Shown here: piece by piece, positions 19,917-28,836 of the stretch
How the letters are laid out: each line of letters starts with the position of its first letter
How positions within the stretch are numbered: the first letter of the stretch is position 1
Assembly (NCBI GenBank): GCA_014377485.1
Contig: JACMPM010000053.1
Span: 1-64,000, forward strand
Source: Bacteriovorax sp.
Lineage (GTDB): Bacteria > Bdellovibrionota > Bacteriovoracia > Bacteriovoracales > Bacteriovoracaceae
Reading direction: 5' to 3'
Length of the DNA stretch: 64,000 nt
The notes under the pieces: model-generated
Databases searched by the model: none
The model's input: only the letters and a program-made list of their open reading frames with translations
What the model was told of the DNA's origin: nothing
Program-made: the position numbers and the translations under genes

Positions 19917-21965
19917 ATGACTTTTTTACAGAATATGGTGAATTCATCTGAATTCCTCTCTGGCGGCGGAGAGATGGGAGCACTGATTCGCACCACTGAT
20001 TGGAGCTTGACTCCCGTTGGATCGCCTGAAAGCTGGCCTAATTCACTTAAAAATCTCATACGTATGATGCTCGATAATGGCTCGCCCATGTATGTGGCCT
20101 GGGGAAGTGAACACACTCAATTTTACAATGATGCTTTTAAGTCTATTCTCGGTGCAGATAAGCATCCTTCAGCTTTGGGAGTAGATACCAAGCAAACATT
20201 CAATGAAGCCTGGAGAATTATAGAGCTAATTTTCGCAGAAGTTATGAAAGGAAAAGCCGTCTCTTATGAAGAGCGTTTACTGCCTTTTTTTCGAAATGGT
20301 TCAAGAGAAGATTGTTATTTTAATCTTTCATTTAGTCCTCTTCGTGAAGATTCGGGAAAGTTAGTCGGAGTAATGGCCATTTTCCATGATGTCACTGATC
20401 AGATGTCTTTTAGAAAATACACAGAAGAAAGTGAACAACGATATCGCCTACTGGCGGATACCATTCCTCATATGATGTGGACTTCAACGCCTGATGGAAA
20501 AGTTAACTACGCAAATGAGCCATGTCTGCAATATACCGGCATGACTTCTCAAAAAAAATATAGCGAGGGTTGGATTCAAGCTGTTCATCCGTATGATCTA
20601 CCTACAGTTTCTAGAGCATGGCTCACAAGTATGAAAACCGGGAAACCCTTTAAAGAAGAATACCGAATTAGAAAAGTCGACGGAGAGTATCGTTGGTTTT
20701 TAGGAAAAGTACTTCCGATAAAAAATAAATTTAATGAAATTTTATATTGGAATGGAACAGCCACTGATATTGAAGATTATAAAAGAATTGAAAGAGAACT
20801 TGAAACTGCTAAAGAAAATGCTGAAAATGCCAATGCTACTAAAACGGCTTTTTTAGCGAATATGAGTCATGAAATTCGAACTCCTCTAGGGGCCATCTTG
20901 GGGTTCAGTGAGCTTTTAAAAAGTGCAAATCTAGTGCATGAGTTACGCGATCAATACATAGAAACGATTAGCCGGAATGGACAAAGTTTAACTCGAATTA
21001 TTGATGATATTTTGGATCTTGCTAAAGTTGAAGCGGGAAGACTTGATATCGAACATATCGATTTTCCACTTTTTGATTTACTAACTGAAGTCATAAATCT
21101 TTTAGCTGGAAAGGCAAACCAAAAAGGAATTTATCTCACACTCACAATTGATCAAAATGTTCCTAAGAATATTTATTCAGATCCAACCAGGCTTCGCCAA
21201 ATATTTATTAATATAATCGGCAATGCGGTGAAGTTTACAGATATGGGTGGAGTCGATGTTCGTGTAAAATCTAAACAGCAACATGATGGCACACTAGGAC
21301 TGACAGTTGAAGTGAGTGACACTGGACGTGGATTAACTGAAGAACAAAAAAATCGTCTATTTGTGCCTTTCACTCAAGCAGACAATACAACAACTCGTCA
21401 ATTTGGTGGAACTGGTTTAGGACTTGCACTATCTAAGAGACTTTCAGAAGCGCTGGGCGGAACAATCACAATCGATAGATTTGAAAAAGATAGAGGATGC
21501 ACATTCATAGTAAGTTTTGTTGCGTTGGTTGGAAAAGATGGATTAGATAAGGTTAAAACTTTATCTGATTGTTTTTGTCCTTCCAAAGATCTTCCTTTAA
21601 AGGGACTTCATGTTCTCTTTGCTGATGATTCTCCAGATAATCAATTTCTCATAGAGCATTTTCTTACCATTAATGGAGCTGAAGTGAGTCTTGCAAGCGA
21701 TGGCAGTGAAGCGGTAGATAAGGCGCTAGCTGGAAATTACAATTTGGTCCTGATGGATATTCAAATGCCAAAGATGGATGGTTATCAAGCGACAAAAGTT
21801 TTATTGAAACGTGGGTATAAAACTCCGATCATTGCTCTTACTGCTCATGCTATGGCAGAAGAAAGAGAAAGAACTAAAGCTGTTGGCTTTTTAGGACATC
21901 TGACCAAGCCTTTCAACTTTACCGATCTTCTTCAAACAATTGTCAGTCTCGCTGTTGTAAATTAA
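19917..21965 (+). CDS. PAS-containing hybrid sensor histidine kinase/response regulator
   Basis: PAS segments, H-box 'ANMSHEIRTPLGAILGFSELL', N/G boxes 'FINIIGNAVKFTD', 'DTGRGL', 'GTGLGLALSK', receiver 'LMDIQMPKMDGYQAT'. Confidence 0.94.
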   Translation: MTFLQNMVNSSEFLSGGGEMGALIRTTDWSLTPVGSPESWPNSLKNLIRMMLDNGSPMYVAWGSEHTQFYNDAFKSILGADKHPSALGVDTKQTFNEAWRIIELIFAEVMKGKAVSYEERLLPFFRNGSREDCYFNLSFSPLREDSGKLVGVMAIFHDVTDQMSFRKYTEESEQRYRLLADTIPHMMWTSTPDGKVNYANEPCLQYTGMTSQKKYSEGWIQAVHPYDLPTVSRAWLTSMKTGKPFKEEYRIRKVDGEYRWFLGKVLPIKNKFNEILYWNGTATDIEDYKRIERELETAKENAENANATKTAFLANMSHEIRTPLGAILGFSELLKSANLVHELRDQYIETISRNGQSLTRIIDDILDLAKVEAGRLDIEHIDFPLFDLLTEVINLLAGKANQKGIYLTLTIDQNVPKNIYSDPTRLRQIFINIIGNAVKFTDMGGVDVRVKSKQQHDGTLGLTVEVSDTGRGLTEEQKNRLFVPFTQADNTTTRQFGGTGLGLALSKRLSEALGGTITIDRFEKDRGCTFIVSFVALVGKDGLDKVKTLSDCFCPSKDLPLKGLHVLFADDSPDNQFLIEHFLTINGAEVSLASDGSEAVDKALAGNYNLVLMDIQMPKMDGYQATKVLLKRGYKTPIIALTAHAMAEERERTKAVGFLGHLTKPFNFTDLLQTIVSLAVVN

Positions 21966-22048
21966 GAAAAAATTTAAAGCTCCTTCAATTAAATTGGTTT
22001 ACATTAGAATAATTGCAATAAACTAATATTTTTGAATAGGAAGCAGCA

Positions 22049-22430
22049 TTGGAAAAATCTCGTGAACTCGCTAGTGAGTATCCCGATGTTTTACCTGCGA
22101 CCATTAAGACTGCTGTTGAATTTTAAATCATCTCAGCTTAAATGCAAACGGCTCACATCCGGTCGATTTCATTTACTGATAAAAAAAAATGTAACACTCG
22201 CAAGAATGACTCAATTTGTGGAAGTCTTGGAAAAAGAAGAATTCGAAAAAAGAATGGAAGATCCTAAAGATCGCCGTGGAATGTTGGTCGAATTAACTGA
22301 TAAAGGCGTTTTTAAAGTCAATGAGATCATGCTTCATTATCTCTCTCGGCTAACAAACTTCACTAAAGTATTAACGACTGAAGAACGTAACCTGTTTCAT
22401 TTCCTGATGGAAAAAATCCAATCTGGTTAA
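22049..22430 (+). pseudogene. Probable remnant of a MarR-family regulator
   Basis: TTG-initiated 'LEKSRELASEYPDVLPATIKTAVEF*' (22049-22126) followed in another frame by 'NVTLARMTQFVEVLEKEEFEKRMEDPKDRRGMLVELTDKG', a MarR wing; the intervening winged-helix region is garbled or missing. Confidence 0.55.
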
Positions 22431-22719
22431 GCTTCTAATAATAGAAAATAATTTACTCTATCAACCTTATTTAGTTATTTCAAAATTCTATAAAATCTTC
22501 ACTAATTTTTTGTAAAACAGCTAGGCGTTTTTTGCCGATTCTGTCGATCATTTTGACACTAATTTGGATCTACTGTTCAATTGATATACGGCCTCATTAA
22601 GGTCTAACGGCTAAAGCATGGTCGTTAGGTAAAATTTCAAGTGGCACGAAAGGTGCCTTATAGAACAGCAGAACTATTTAAAACAGTTTCAAATCACATA
22701 CAAAATCCAGGGAGCATCT

Positions 22720-23190
22720 ATGAAAAAATTATTATTAGCTACTACGTTTTTAGCTTTAGCATCTACTTCGTTTGCAGCTACAACCGGTTCTTTATTACTT
22801 CAAGGAACTGTTGCTCAGAAAATTAGCTTAGTAGTTACTTCACAATCTATTGCTTCTACTCTAGATCTCTCAACTTCACAGACAGATTTAGTTGTTGCAT
22901 CAGTAAATGAGCAATCTAACTCAAAGACAGGTTATAAAATGACAATTTCATCTGCAAATTTAAGTAAGATTAAAAGAACGGATGGAGCTGATGTTCTTTC
23001 ATACACTATGAAATATAATGGATCTGCTGTAGGGCTTTCTTCAGCTGGTGGAACAACAATTACTAATTCAGCTGGAACTTCTGTAAATTTAAATAAGAGC
23101 GTATCAATTAGCTATACCGGTGTAGCTGCTGAATCTATGGTTGAAGGTACATACGCTGATACAGTGACTTTTACTATCGCAGCCAACTAA
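22720..23190 (+). CDS. Pilin-like secreted subunit (chaperone-usher cluster), paralog 1
   Basis: Signal peptide ending SFA-A; beta-rich sequence ending 'VEGTYADTVTFTIAAN', typical of SCPU/Csu-type pilin C-termini; upstream of chaperone and usher. Confidence 0.75.
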   Translation: MKKLLLATTFLALASTSFAATTGSLLLQGTVAQKISLVVTSQSIASTLDLSTSQTDLVVASVNEQSNSKTGYKMTISSANLSKIKRTDGADVLSYTMKYNGSAVGLSSAGGTTITNSAGTSVNLNKSVSISYTGVAAESMVEGTYADTVTFTIAAN

Positions 23191-23219
23191 TCTAAAAAGA
23201 AAAAATTATCAAGACGAGA

Positions 23220-23693
23220 GTGATGAAGAAATTATTGGCAGGAGCAACGATCTTATTAATGACGACTAGCTCGTTTGCGGCAACAACAGGAACTTTGTTG
23301 CTTCAAGGGTTAGTGGCTCAAAAGATAAGTGTTTTTGTAACTTCGCAAGCAATTGCTTCAACTCTCGACCTATCTACTTCACAGACTGATTTAGTCGTAG
23401 CTACTATGAATGAAAAATCAAATTCAAAGTCCGGTTATAAAATGACAATTTCATCTGCAAACTTGAGCAAACTTAAGCGAACTGACGGCTTAGAAATTCT
23501 TTCATATACGATGAAATATAATGGATCCGCGGTGGCCCTTTCGTCGGCTGCTGGTTCGACCATTACTAACTCATCTGCTTCTTCAGTAAATGTTAATAGA
23601 AATGTTTCAATTAGCTACACAGGTATTTCCGCTGAATTAATGGTCGAAGGGACTTATGCTGATACAGTGACTTTCACAATCGCCGCTAATTAA
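23220..23693 (+). CDS. Pilin-like secreted subunit, paralog 2
   Basis: Highly similar along its length to the preceding ORF (shared ASTLDLSTSQTDLVVA, GYKMTISSANLSK, VEGTYADTVTFTIAAN). Confidence 0.75.
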   Translation: MMKKLLAGATILLMTTSSFAATTGTLLLQGLVAQKISVFVTSQAIASTLDLSTSQTDLVVATMNEKSNSKSGYKMTISSANLSKLKRTDGLEILSYTMKYNGSAVALSSAAGSTITNSSASSVNVNRNVSISYTGISAELMVEGTYADTVTFTIAAN

Positions 23694-23756
23694 TTAGTAT
23701 CGCTAGCATTCCTCATATACGCTAAAGTCTGTCAGGTATTTAGCCGATAAGCCTAA

Positions 23757-24122
23757 ATGAAAAAAAACTTATTTTTCAGCTTATTGTTTGTAATTCAAAG
23801 TTTGAGTTTAGAGCTTAAAGCAGAATCACGCTCAACGCTCTTTCTTCGAGCCTATGTACCGGGTTCTATTAGCACTAATATCAAAGAAATGAAGTTAAGT
23901 GCCACTCAATCCCTATGGTTGTTTTCTAGTCTGTCGAATTCACGCTACCCAAGAGAAAGTCAAAAATTTGAAGTTGAGGGACTTGATCAAGCTGGTCTCG
24001 AAGGTCATATCAAAAAAGTTGTTGGAACTGATCATACTATTCAATATGAAGTCCTAATCACTCGTTTAAAATTTTCATTGGCTCCTAATAAGCCAATATT
24101 TTTAAAAATATCCGCAAATTAG
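23757..24122 (+). CDS. Divergent third pilin-like subunit
   Basis: Signal peptide; N-terminus 'STLFLRAYVPGSIS' aligns with 'GSLLLQGTVAQKIS' of the two pilins, and it ends 'ISAN' versus 'IAAN'. Confidence 0.55.
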   Translation: MKKNLFFSLLFVIQSLSLELKAESRSTLFLRAYVPGSISTNIKEMKLSATQSLWLFSSLSNSRYPRESQKFEVEGLDQAGLEGHIKKVVGTDHTIQYEVLITRLKFSLAPNKPIFLKISAN

Positions 24123-24183
24123 CTTTTCCCTCTATTCTTTTCTAGATAAGATTAATAGGACTTTAACAAGGCAGTTTCAAGGA

Positions 24184-24918
24184 ATGAAGCGAACACTCTT
24201 TTTACTTATCATAAGTTTTTCTAGCTTTCTTTTTAGTTTAAATTCTTACGCGTTCAAATTCTCTCCAATGTCTTCATCGATTGGAGTGAAGGGCAATGAT
24301 AGTAGCGCGCTTTATTTTTTGGAAAACGACACCGATCAATCTATTGCTGTCCAGGTTAATTTAGTTAAGCGAGAAATGGACATAAATGGTGTAGAGAGCA
24401 ATCCCAAAATTTCAAATGAGCTTACTCTATATCCTACACAGCTGATAATTCCACCTAACGAAAAACGTTCAGTGAAAGTTGCGTGGGTTGGAAAAGAATT
24501 ACCGACGAAGGAATTAGCCTACCGCCTGATTGCAGAACAATTGCCAATTGAATTAGAAAAAAATAAAAATAAAAAAGCCAGCATTAAAGTTTTACTTCGT
24601 TATGTAGCTGCTCTTTACGTGAAGGCAGAAGATTACAGTTCTGATATCAAAGTTGCGGAAGTTAAAAATGTAGAAAAGAAAATTTCAATCTTAATTGAAA
24701 ATGTCGGTAAAAAACATCAAGTATTGGCGAATCTTAACTTAAAATTTATTGATGAAAAGAAGAAAAAAGAAATACTACTTACTGTCGATGACTTAAAAGG
24801 AATGAGCGGTGAAAATGTTTTAGCGGATTCAAAGCGCATTTTTATTTTCCCTATGACTGGAAAGTTCTCTGAAATTAGTTCAACCGATAAGGTGAAAATT
24901 AGTTTTGATAAAGATTAA
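24184..24918 (+). CDS. Periplasmic pilus chaperone (PapD-like)
   Basis: Signal peptide; 'FKFSPMSSSIGVKGND', 'LTLYPTQLIIPPNEKRSVKVAW', 'AYRLIAEQLPI', characteristic of archaic chaperones. Confidence 0.85.
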   Translation: MKRTLFLLIISFSSFLFSLNSYAFKFSPMSSSIGVKGNDSSALYFLENDTDQSIAVQVNLVKREMDINGVESNPKISNELTLYPTQLIIPPNEKRSVKVAWVGKELPTKELAYRLIAEQLPIELEKNKNKKASIKVLLRYVAALYVKAEDYSSDIKVAEVKNVEKKISILIENVGKKHQVLANLNLKFIDEKKKKEILLTVDDLKGMSGENVLADSKRIFIFPMTGKFSEISSTDKVKISFDKD

Positions 24919-27355
24919 TCCAATTCTTCTTTTTTCCTTTTTGAGTTTAGTCATGACTCCTGTGATCAAGGCCCGTGCCGAAACACCGGATGATCTTTTT
25001 AAAAAAGTTTTTGGGAAAAACCAGGAAATAAAAAAAATAGTTATTGATGCCACCCTCGGGGATTTTTATCTGGGTGAAGTCGCAGTTTCCATTATGGGTG
25101 AAAAAATTCTATCGCTATCTGGTACTGATCTTGAAAAAATTTTACACGATAAAATTCGCGAAGAAAAAATTCCACTTTATACATTTGGAGCGACTGAGGT
25201 TTCACCAGCTAAGCTTCCTTTTAAGATTAATTATTTTCCATCAGAATTAAGGGTTGCTTTAGAATTATCTCCCAACGATTTGAAGCCTCATGATGCAAAT
25301 GTTTTTGATGAGTTGATTCCTTATTATTCTAGAAAAGCAGCGGAGCCTGCGTCCTTTAGTTTTGGAACTAATTATAAACTCGAAGATGTGCAAGTCAGAA
25401 ATTTAGATTTACCTCAATCGTTTCAAGCCCAGACCGACTCTTTCATGAATATCAAAAGTGTTGCGGCTGAAAATCAAATGAACTATCTTTCTACCCGCCA
25501 AAATAATCAATGGTATCGACAAAATTCTAAATTAACTTACGACCGTCCTAATCGTATGCAGCGACTAGAGATTGGGGATGTTAATTTTCCGATCATTGGC
25601 CTCCAGCAATCACGCTCTATAGGGGGAATCTCTTTTTATCGGGATTTTTCGCTCAATCCTTATCGGGCAACTGGGCCGACTTCTTCTTTTGAATATGACG
25701 TTGAAACTCGTTCACTAGTTAGAACTTATATAAATAATACTATTTTAAAAACGGAATACATGAATCCAGGGCGGTATTCAGTGAAGGATATTCCACTGAA
25801 CAATGGTATTAATAAAATTATCGTAGAGCTCACCGATGATTTTGGAAAAAAGAAAATTCTTATTTTTAATGAAGCCGGCTCGCTTGATCTACTGGCACCG
25901 GGGTTAAATCGTTATTCACTCGCTGCGGGATATCCGTCGACCGATACCGATACTACTAAGCAATATGACGAAAAAAATGGAGCATTCTTAACTGGTTTTT
26001 ATCAACATGGATTTAATAAAAATTGGAGTGCTGGTGGTTATGGTCAAGGAAATAAAAATTTTACTTTGCTTGGAACTAATAATATTTTAGCGACCCGTTT
26101 TGGAAACTGGGCTTTTGATGCTGTTGGGTCAAAGAATAAATTTCACGCCGGTGATGCTGTTCAAGCCACCTATCAGCTCAATCTCTTTGGAGCATATTGG
26201 TATGATAGTCATACATTAACTACTAAAATTGAATACCGCTCGCCTTGGTTCAATGAAGCGGGTGAAAATTTTGAAAATCGGTTCGATATTATTACGAGCC
26301 TTTCTTATAGCGTTCCACTTTTTGAAAGATTTAATTTGGCACTTGGTGGAAATTATCAAAATCCTAGAATTGGAGACACCGCTAAATTAGGTTTTGATAC
26401 GAGTTTGACCGCTAAAGTTTTTCAATCGAGTTCACTTACTTTTTATTGGGCTAGAAATCGCGACGACAATAAGTTGTGGTCTACACAACTTTATTTTTTC
26501 TTGAACATGACATTTGGTGATAGTTCTACTTTTGTTTCTGCTTTTTATGAAAAACAATCTCAAACTAAACGCCTGACGGTTATTCACGACAATGGGAAAC
26601 AATTAAATAATTTAAAAATGTCAGCCAGTGTTGATGACAATTCCAGCTCACGAAATGGAGCACTAGATTTGCAGTACAATACGACGCTTGCTGATTTAGG
26701 TGCACGTGAAGAAATTATTAATAATAAAGGTCACCAAGCTGGAACTAAAACATCACTTAGATTTTTAAGTTCTTTTGCTTTTGTGCATAATGGATCGGAC
26801 TCTGGCTTTTCAATCTCGCGTCCTATCTCTAACAGTTATGTACTTTTTAAACCAAACGAGGGGTGGCGAGGTCAACGCTTTGGTGTTCAATCAACTAATA
26901 GCGGAGACGACTCAAGTTCAGGTCTCTTTGGAGAATCTTTGATTTCCGGTCTTACGCCCTATCAGTACCGCCGTTTACAACTTGATCCTAGTCACTTAGA
27001 ACCAGGTTATATTTTAGGTCAGGAAAGTTTTGTAGTTTATCCGCATTACCGCAGTGGGCATTTATTTGTTGTCGGTAAATCGGGATTGTTAGTTTTAAGA
27101 GGATTTATAGTTGATAAAGATAAAAAACCTCAGCCGCTTAAAGTTGGCTTTTGGACTTCAACAACGGGAAAGGTCACACCTTTTTTTACCGGGAGAGAGG
27201 GAGAGTTTTTTGTTGAAGGTGTTGAGCCAACAAAAGGTAAAATTCAACTTGATGATGAACAATTTGAAGCGAAAGAAATTAATTTAGAATCCAGTAAAAA
27301 AGGCTTGATTGATATTGGAAATATCGAGCTCCCTTACAAAGAGAGTCGTTTATGA
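24905..27355 (+). CDS. Fimbrial outer membrane usher protein
   Basis: Large beta-barrel protein next to chaperone; 'GPTSSFEYDVETRSLVRTYINNTILKTEYMNPGRYSVKDIPLNNGINKIIVELTDDFG' is the usher middle/plug-domain pattern. Confidence 0.82.
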   Translation: MIKINPILLFSFLSLVMTPVIKARAETPDDLFKKVFGKNQEIKKIVIDATLGDFYLGEVAVSIMGEKILSLSGTDLEKILHDKIREEKIPLYTFGATEVSPAKLPFKINYFPSELRVALELSPNDLKPHDANVFDELIPYYSRKAAEPASFSFGTNYKLEDVQVRNLDLPQSFQAQTDSFMNIKSVAAENQMNYLSTRQNNQWYRQNSKLTYDRPNRMQRLEIGDVNFPIIGLQQSRSIGGISFYRDFSLNPYRATGPTSSFEYDVETRSLVRTYINNTILKTEYMNPGRYSVKDIPLNNGINKIIVELTDDFGKKKILIFNEAGSLDLLAPGLNRYSLAAGYPSTDTDTTKQYDEKNGAFLTGFYQHGFNKNWSAGGYGQGNKNFTLLGTNNILATRFGNWAFDAVGSKNKFHAGDAVQATYQLNLFGAYWYDSHTLTTKIEYRSPWFNEAGENFENRFDIITSLSYSVPLFERFNLALGGNYQNPRIGDTAKLGFDTSLTAKVFQSSSLTFYWARNRDDNKLWSTQLYFFLNMTFGDSSTFVSAFYEKQSQTKRLTVIHDNGKQLNNLKMSASVDDNSSSRNGALDLQYNTTLADLGAREEIINNKGHQAGTKTSLRFLSSFAFVHNGSDSGFSISRPISNSYVLFKPNEGWRGQRFGVQSTNSGDDSSSGLFGESLISGLTPYQYRRLQLDPSHLEPGYILGQESFVVYPHYRSGHLFVVGKSGLLVLRGFIVDKDKKPQPLKVGFWTSTTGKVTPFFTGREGEFFVEGVEPTKGKIQLDDEQFEAKEINLESSKKGLIDIGNIELPYKESRL

Positions 27356-28290
27356 AATGGACAATGATATTCTTTTTATTTTTTATCACTACTAAAACAG
27401 TGTGGGCTGATTGTGGTTATAATTTAGATACTCCAACTCTTACCTATAATTTTTCTGACTATAATCCTACAATTCAATCGACAGTCTCTATCACTCGCAC
27501 AAAAGATAATGGAGTTCCTTGTTCTAATTTTTTTATTGCCTTCACAAAAGGCTGGGCCGGAAGTTACAATCGTCGTGCAACTAATTTATCCAATGGTGGT
27601 TACATTTATTATAATATTTATAAAAATAGTAATCTAACCGGGATATTAAAAGAGCCCAGTGATATTTCATCACCAGATGAAACTTTTTTCGGAACAATTA
27701 TAAAAGATCAGACTAATTTTTATACCTATTACATGAGTCTTGCTCCTTTTGGCTCAACTCCCCCAGCGGCCGGTGCCTATTTCGATGATATTCAAGTGCA
27801 GGCTTACTCCGGAACTTATACCAATATTAATGGCTTTGAAGGCTACCGCGATATGTTTATCTATATTGTGGTTTTAAAATTTACTTCTATTTCATTAGTT
27901 GATAGTGGGGGAACTTATGATCCAACCAAAACTTCAAAAACATTAGACTTTGGAGAATTAGCAACTGGTGAAGAATTAAGTTTTGATGTGCGAGTGGTGA
28001 GCAATGCTGGATACCGCTTAAAAATTTCATCTTCAAATAATGGTCTTTTGAAATTTTCTGGAGGTTCTGGTTCACCATCAGAAATCAGTTATAGTTTTTA
28101 TTCTAATGGAAGTCAGATCGCGCTTGATAATTCATCTAGTTCTCCAGTTACTATTGCATCTGGCTCCGGTGTAACTCCTGCTCAGGGAGCAAAGGTGCCC
28201 ATACGTATAGTAATTGGAACTGTTGACAGCACCAAGCTTCCGGGTACGTATCAAGATTATATAATTTTATCTACCATCGCAACTGACTAA
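27352..28290 (+). CDS. Two-domain SCPU-like adhesin/tip subunit (CsuE-like position)
   Basis: Signal peptide; cysteine-containing N-terminal domain; C-terminal pilin-like domain 'LDFGELATGEELSFDVRVVSNAGYRLKISSSNNGLL...GTYQDYIILSTIATD'. Confidence 0.72.
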   Translation: MKWTMIFFLFFITTKTVWADCGYNLDTPTLTYNFSDYNPTIQSTVSITRTKDNGVPCSNFFIAFTKGWAGSYNRRATNLSNGGYIYYNIYKNSNLTGILKEPSDISSPDETFFGTIIKDQTNFYTYYMSLAPFGSTPPAAGAYFDDIQVQAYSGTYTNINGFEGYRDMFIYIVVLKFTSISLVDSGGTYDPTKTSKTLDFGELATGEELSFDVRVVSNAGYRLKISSSNNGLLKFSGGSGSPSEISYSFYSNGSQIALDNSSSSPVTIASGSGVTPAQGAKVPIRIVIGTVDSTKLPGTYQDYIILSTIATD

Positions 28291-28368
28291 AAAAATGTAA
28301 ATTTTTCAATCTTTAATGTTAAATAAAATTTAAATGATAAACAGGACCAACAACTTTATGGAGGCCCT

Positions 28369-28770
28369 ATGAAATCTACAATTTTAACATTAACTTTTGT
28401 TCTATTTTCGTTTTCAGCGCACGCTCTTGATAATTGTCCGATTGAATTTGGCACTGAGGATTATCTTGGAAAAGTAGCTGACATCGCTACAAACGCAACA
28501 AGTTGCTATGAAGCTTCTGAAGTTGTATCTGCATGTGCTCTTGGAGCAAGTGGAGATGTATATACTGTTTCTGCAGCAATAGAGAGATGTTCTAAAGACA
28601 TTCCAGAAATGTCTACCAAAGACACTGAGACTTACAACTATTTAGGTAGCAAATGTAACGGAAAATACGACTCAATGGAAGGAAGTATGTACAGATCTAT
28701 GAATGCTTTCTGTCATTTGTCGGTGACTAAGCTTTTTGTTGATCTATTATCTAAAGAAGAAGGCAATTAA
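28369..28770 (+). CDS. Small secreted cysteine-containing protein, function unknown
   Basis: Signal peptide (..FSFSAHA-LDNC) and six cysteines in the mature part. Confidence 0.6.
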   Translation: MKSTILTLTFVLFSFSAHALDNCPIEFGTEDYLGKVADIATNATSCYEASEVVSACALGASGDVYTVSAAIERCSKDIPEMSTKDTETYNYLGSKCNGKYDSMEGSMYRSMNAFCHLSVTKLFVDLLSKEEGN

Positions 28771-28778
28771 TTCATATT

Positions 28779-28831
28779 CCTCTTTTCTGAACGCTTTAAA
28801 ATTGCAAAAATAAAGCATTTCAGAAAAGAGG
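28779..28831 (+). promoter_or_regulatory. Long hairpin overlapping the trpS Shine-Dalgarno sequence
   Basis: CCTCTTTTCTGAA (28779-28791) pairs perfectly with TTCAGAAAAGAGG (28819-28831), plus inner GCTTT/AAAGC; 3' arm contains part of the AGAGGAG SD before ATG 28837. Confidence 0.7.
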
Positions 28832-28836
28832 AGATT

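Noticed and set aside
22601-22660. c-di-GMP-I (GEMM) or guanidine-II riboswitch in the pilin leader
   Set aside because: The conserved GEMM core and the ACGR loops of guanidine-II are not present where expected; kept only as an unassigned structured leader.
22641-22826. 61-aa ORF overlapping the pilin leader and pilin start
   Set aside because: Out of frame with the clear signal-peptide-bearing pilin; overlaps structured leader; no SD or domain evidence.
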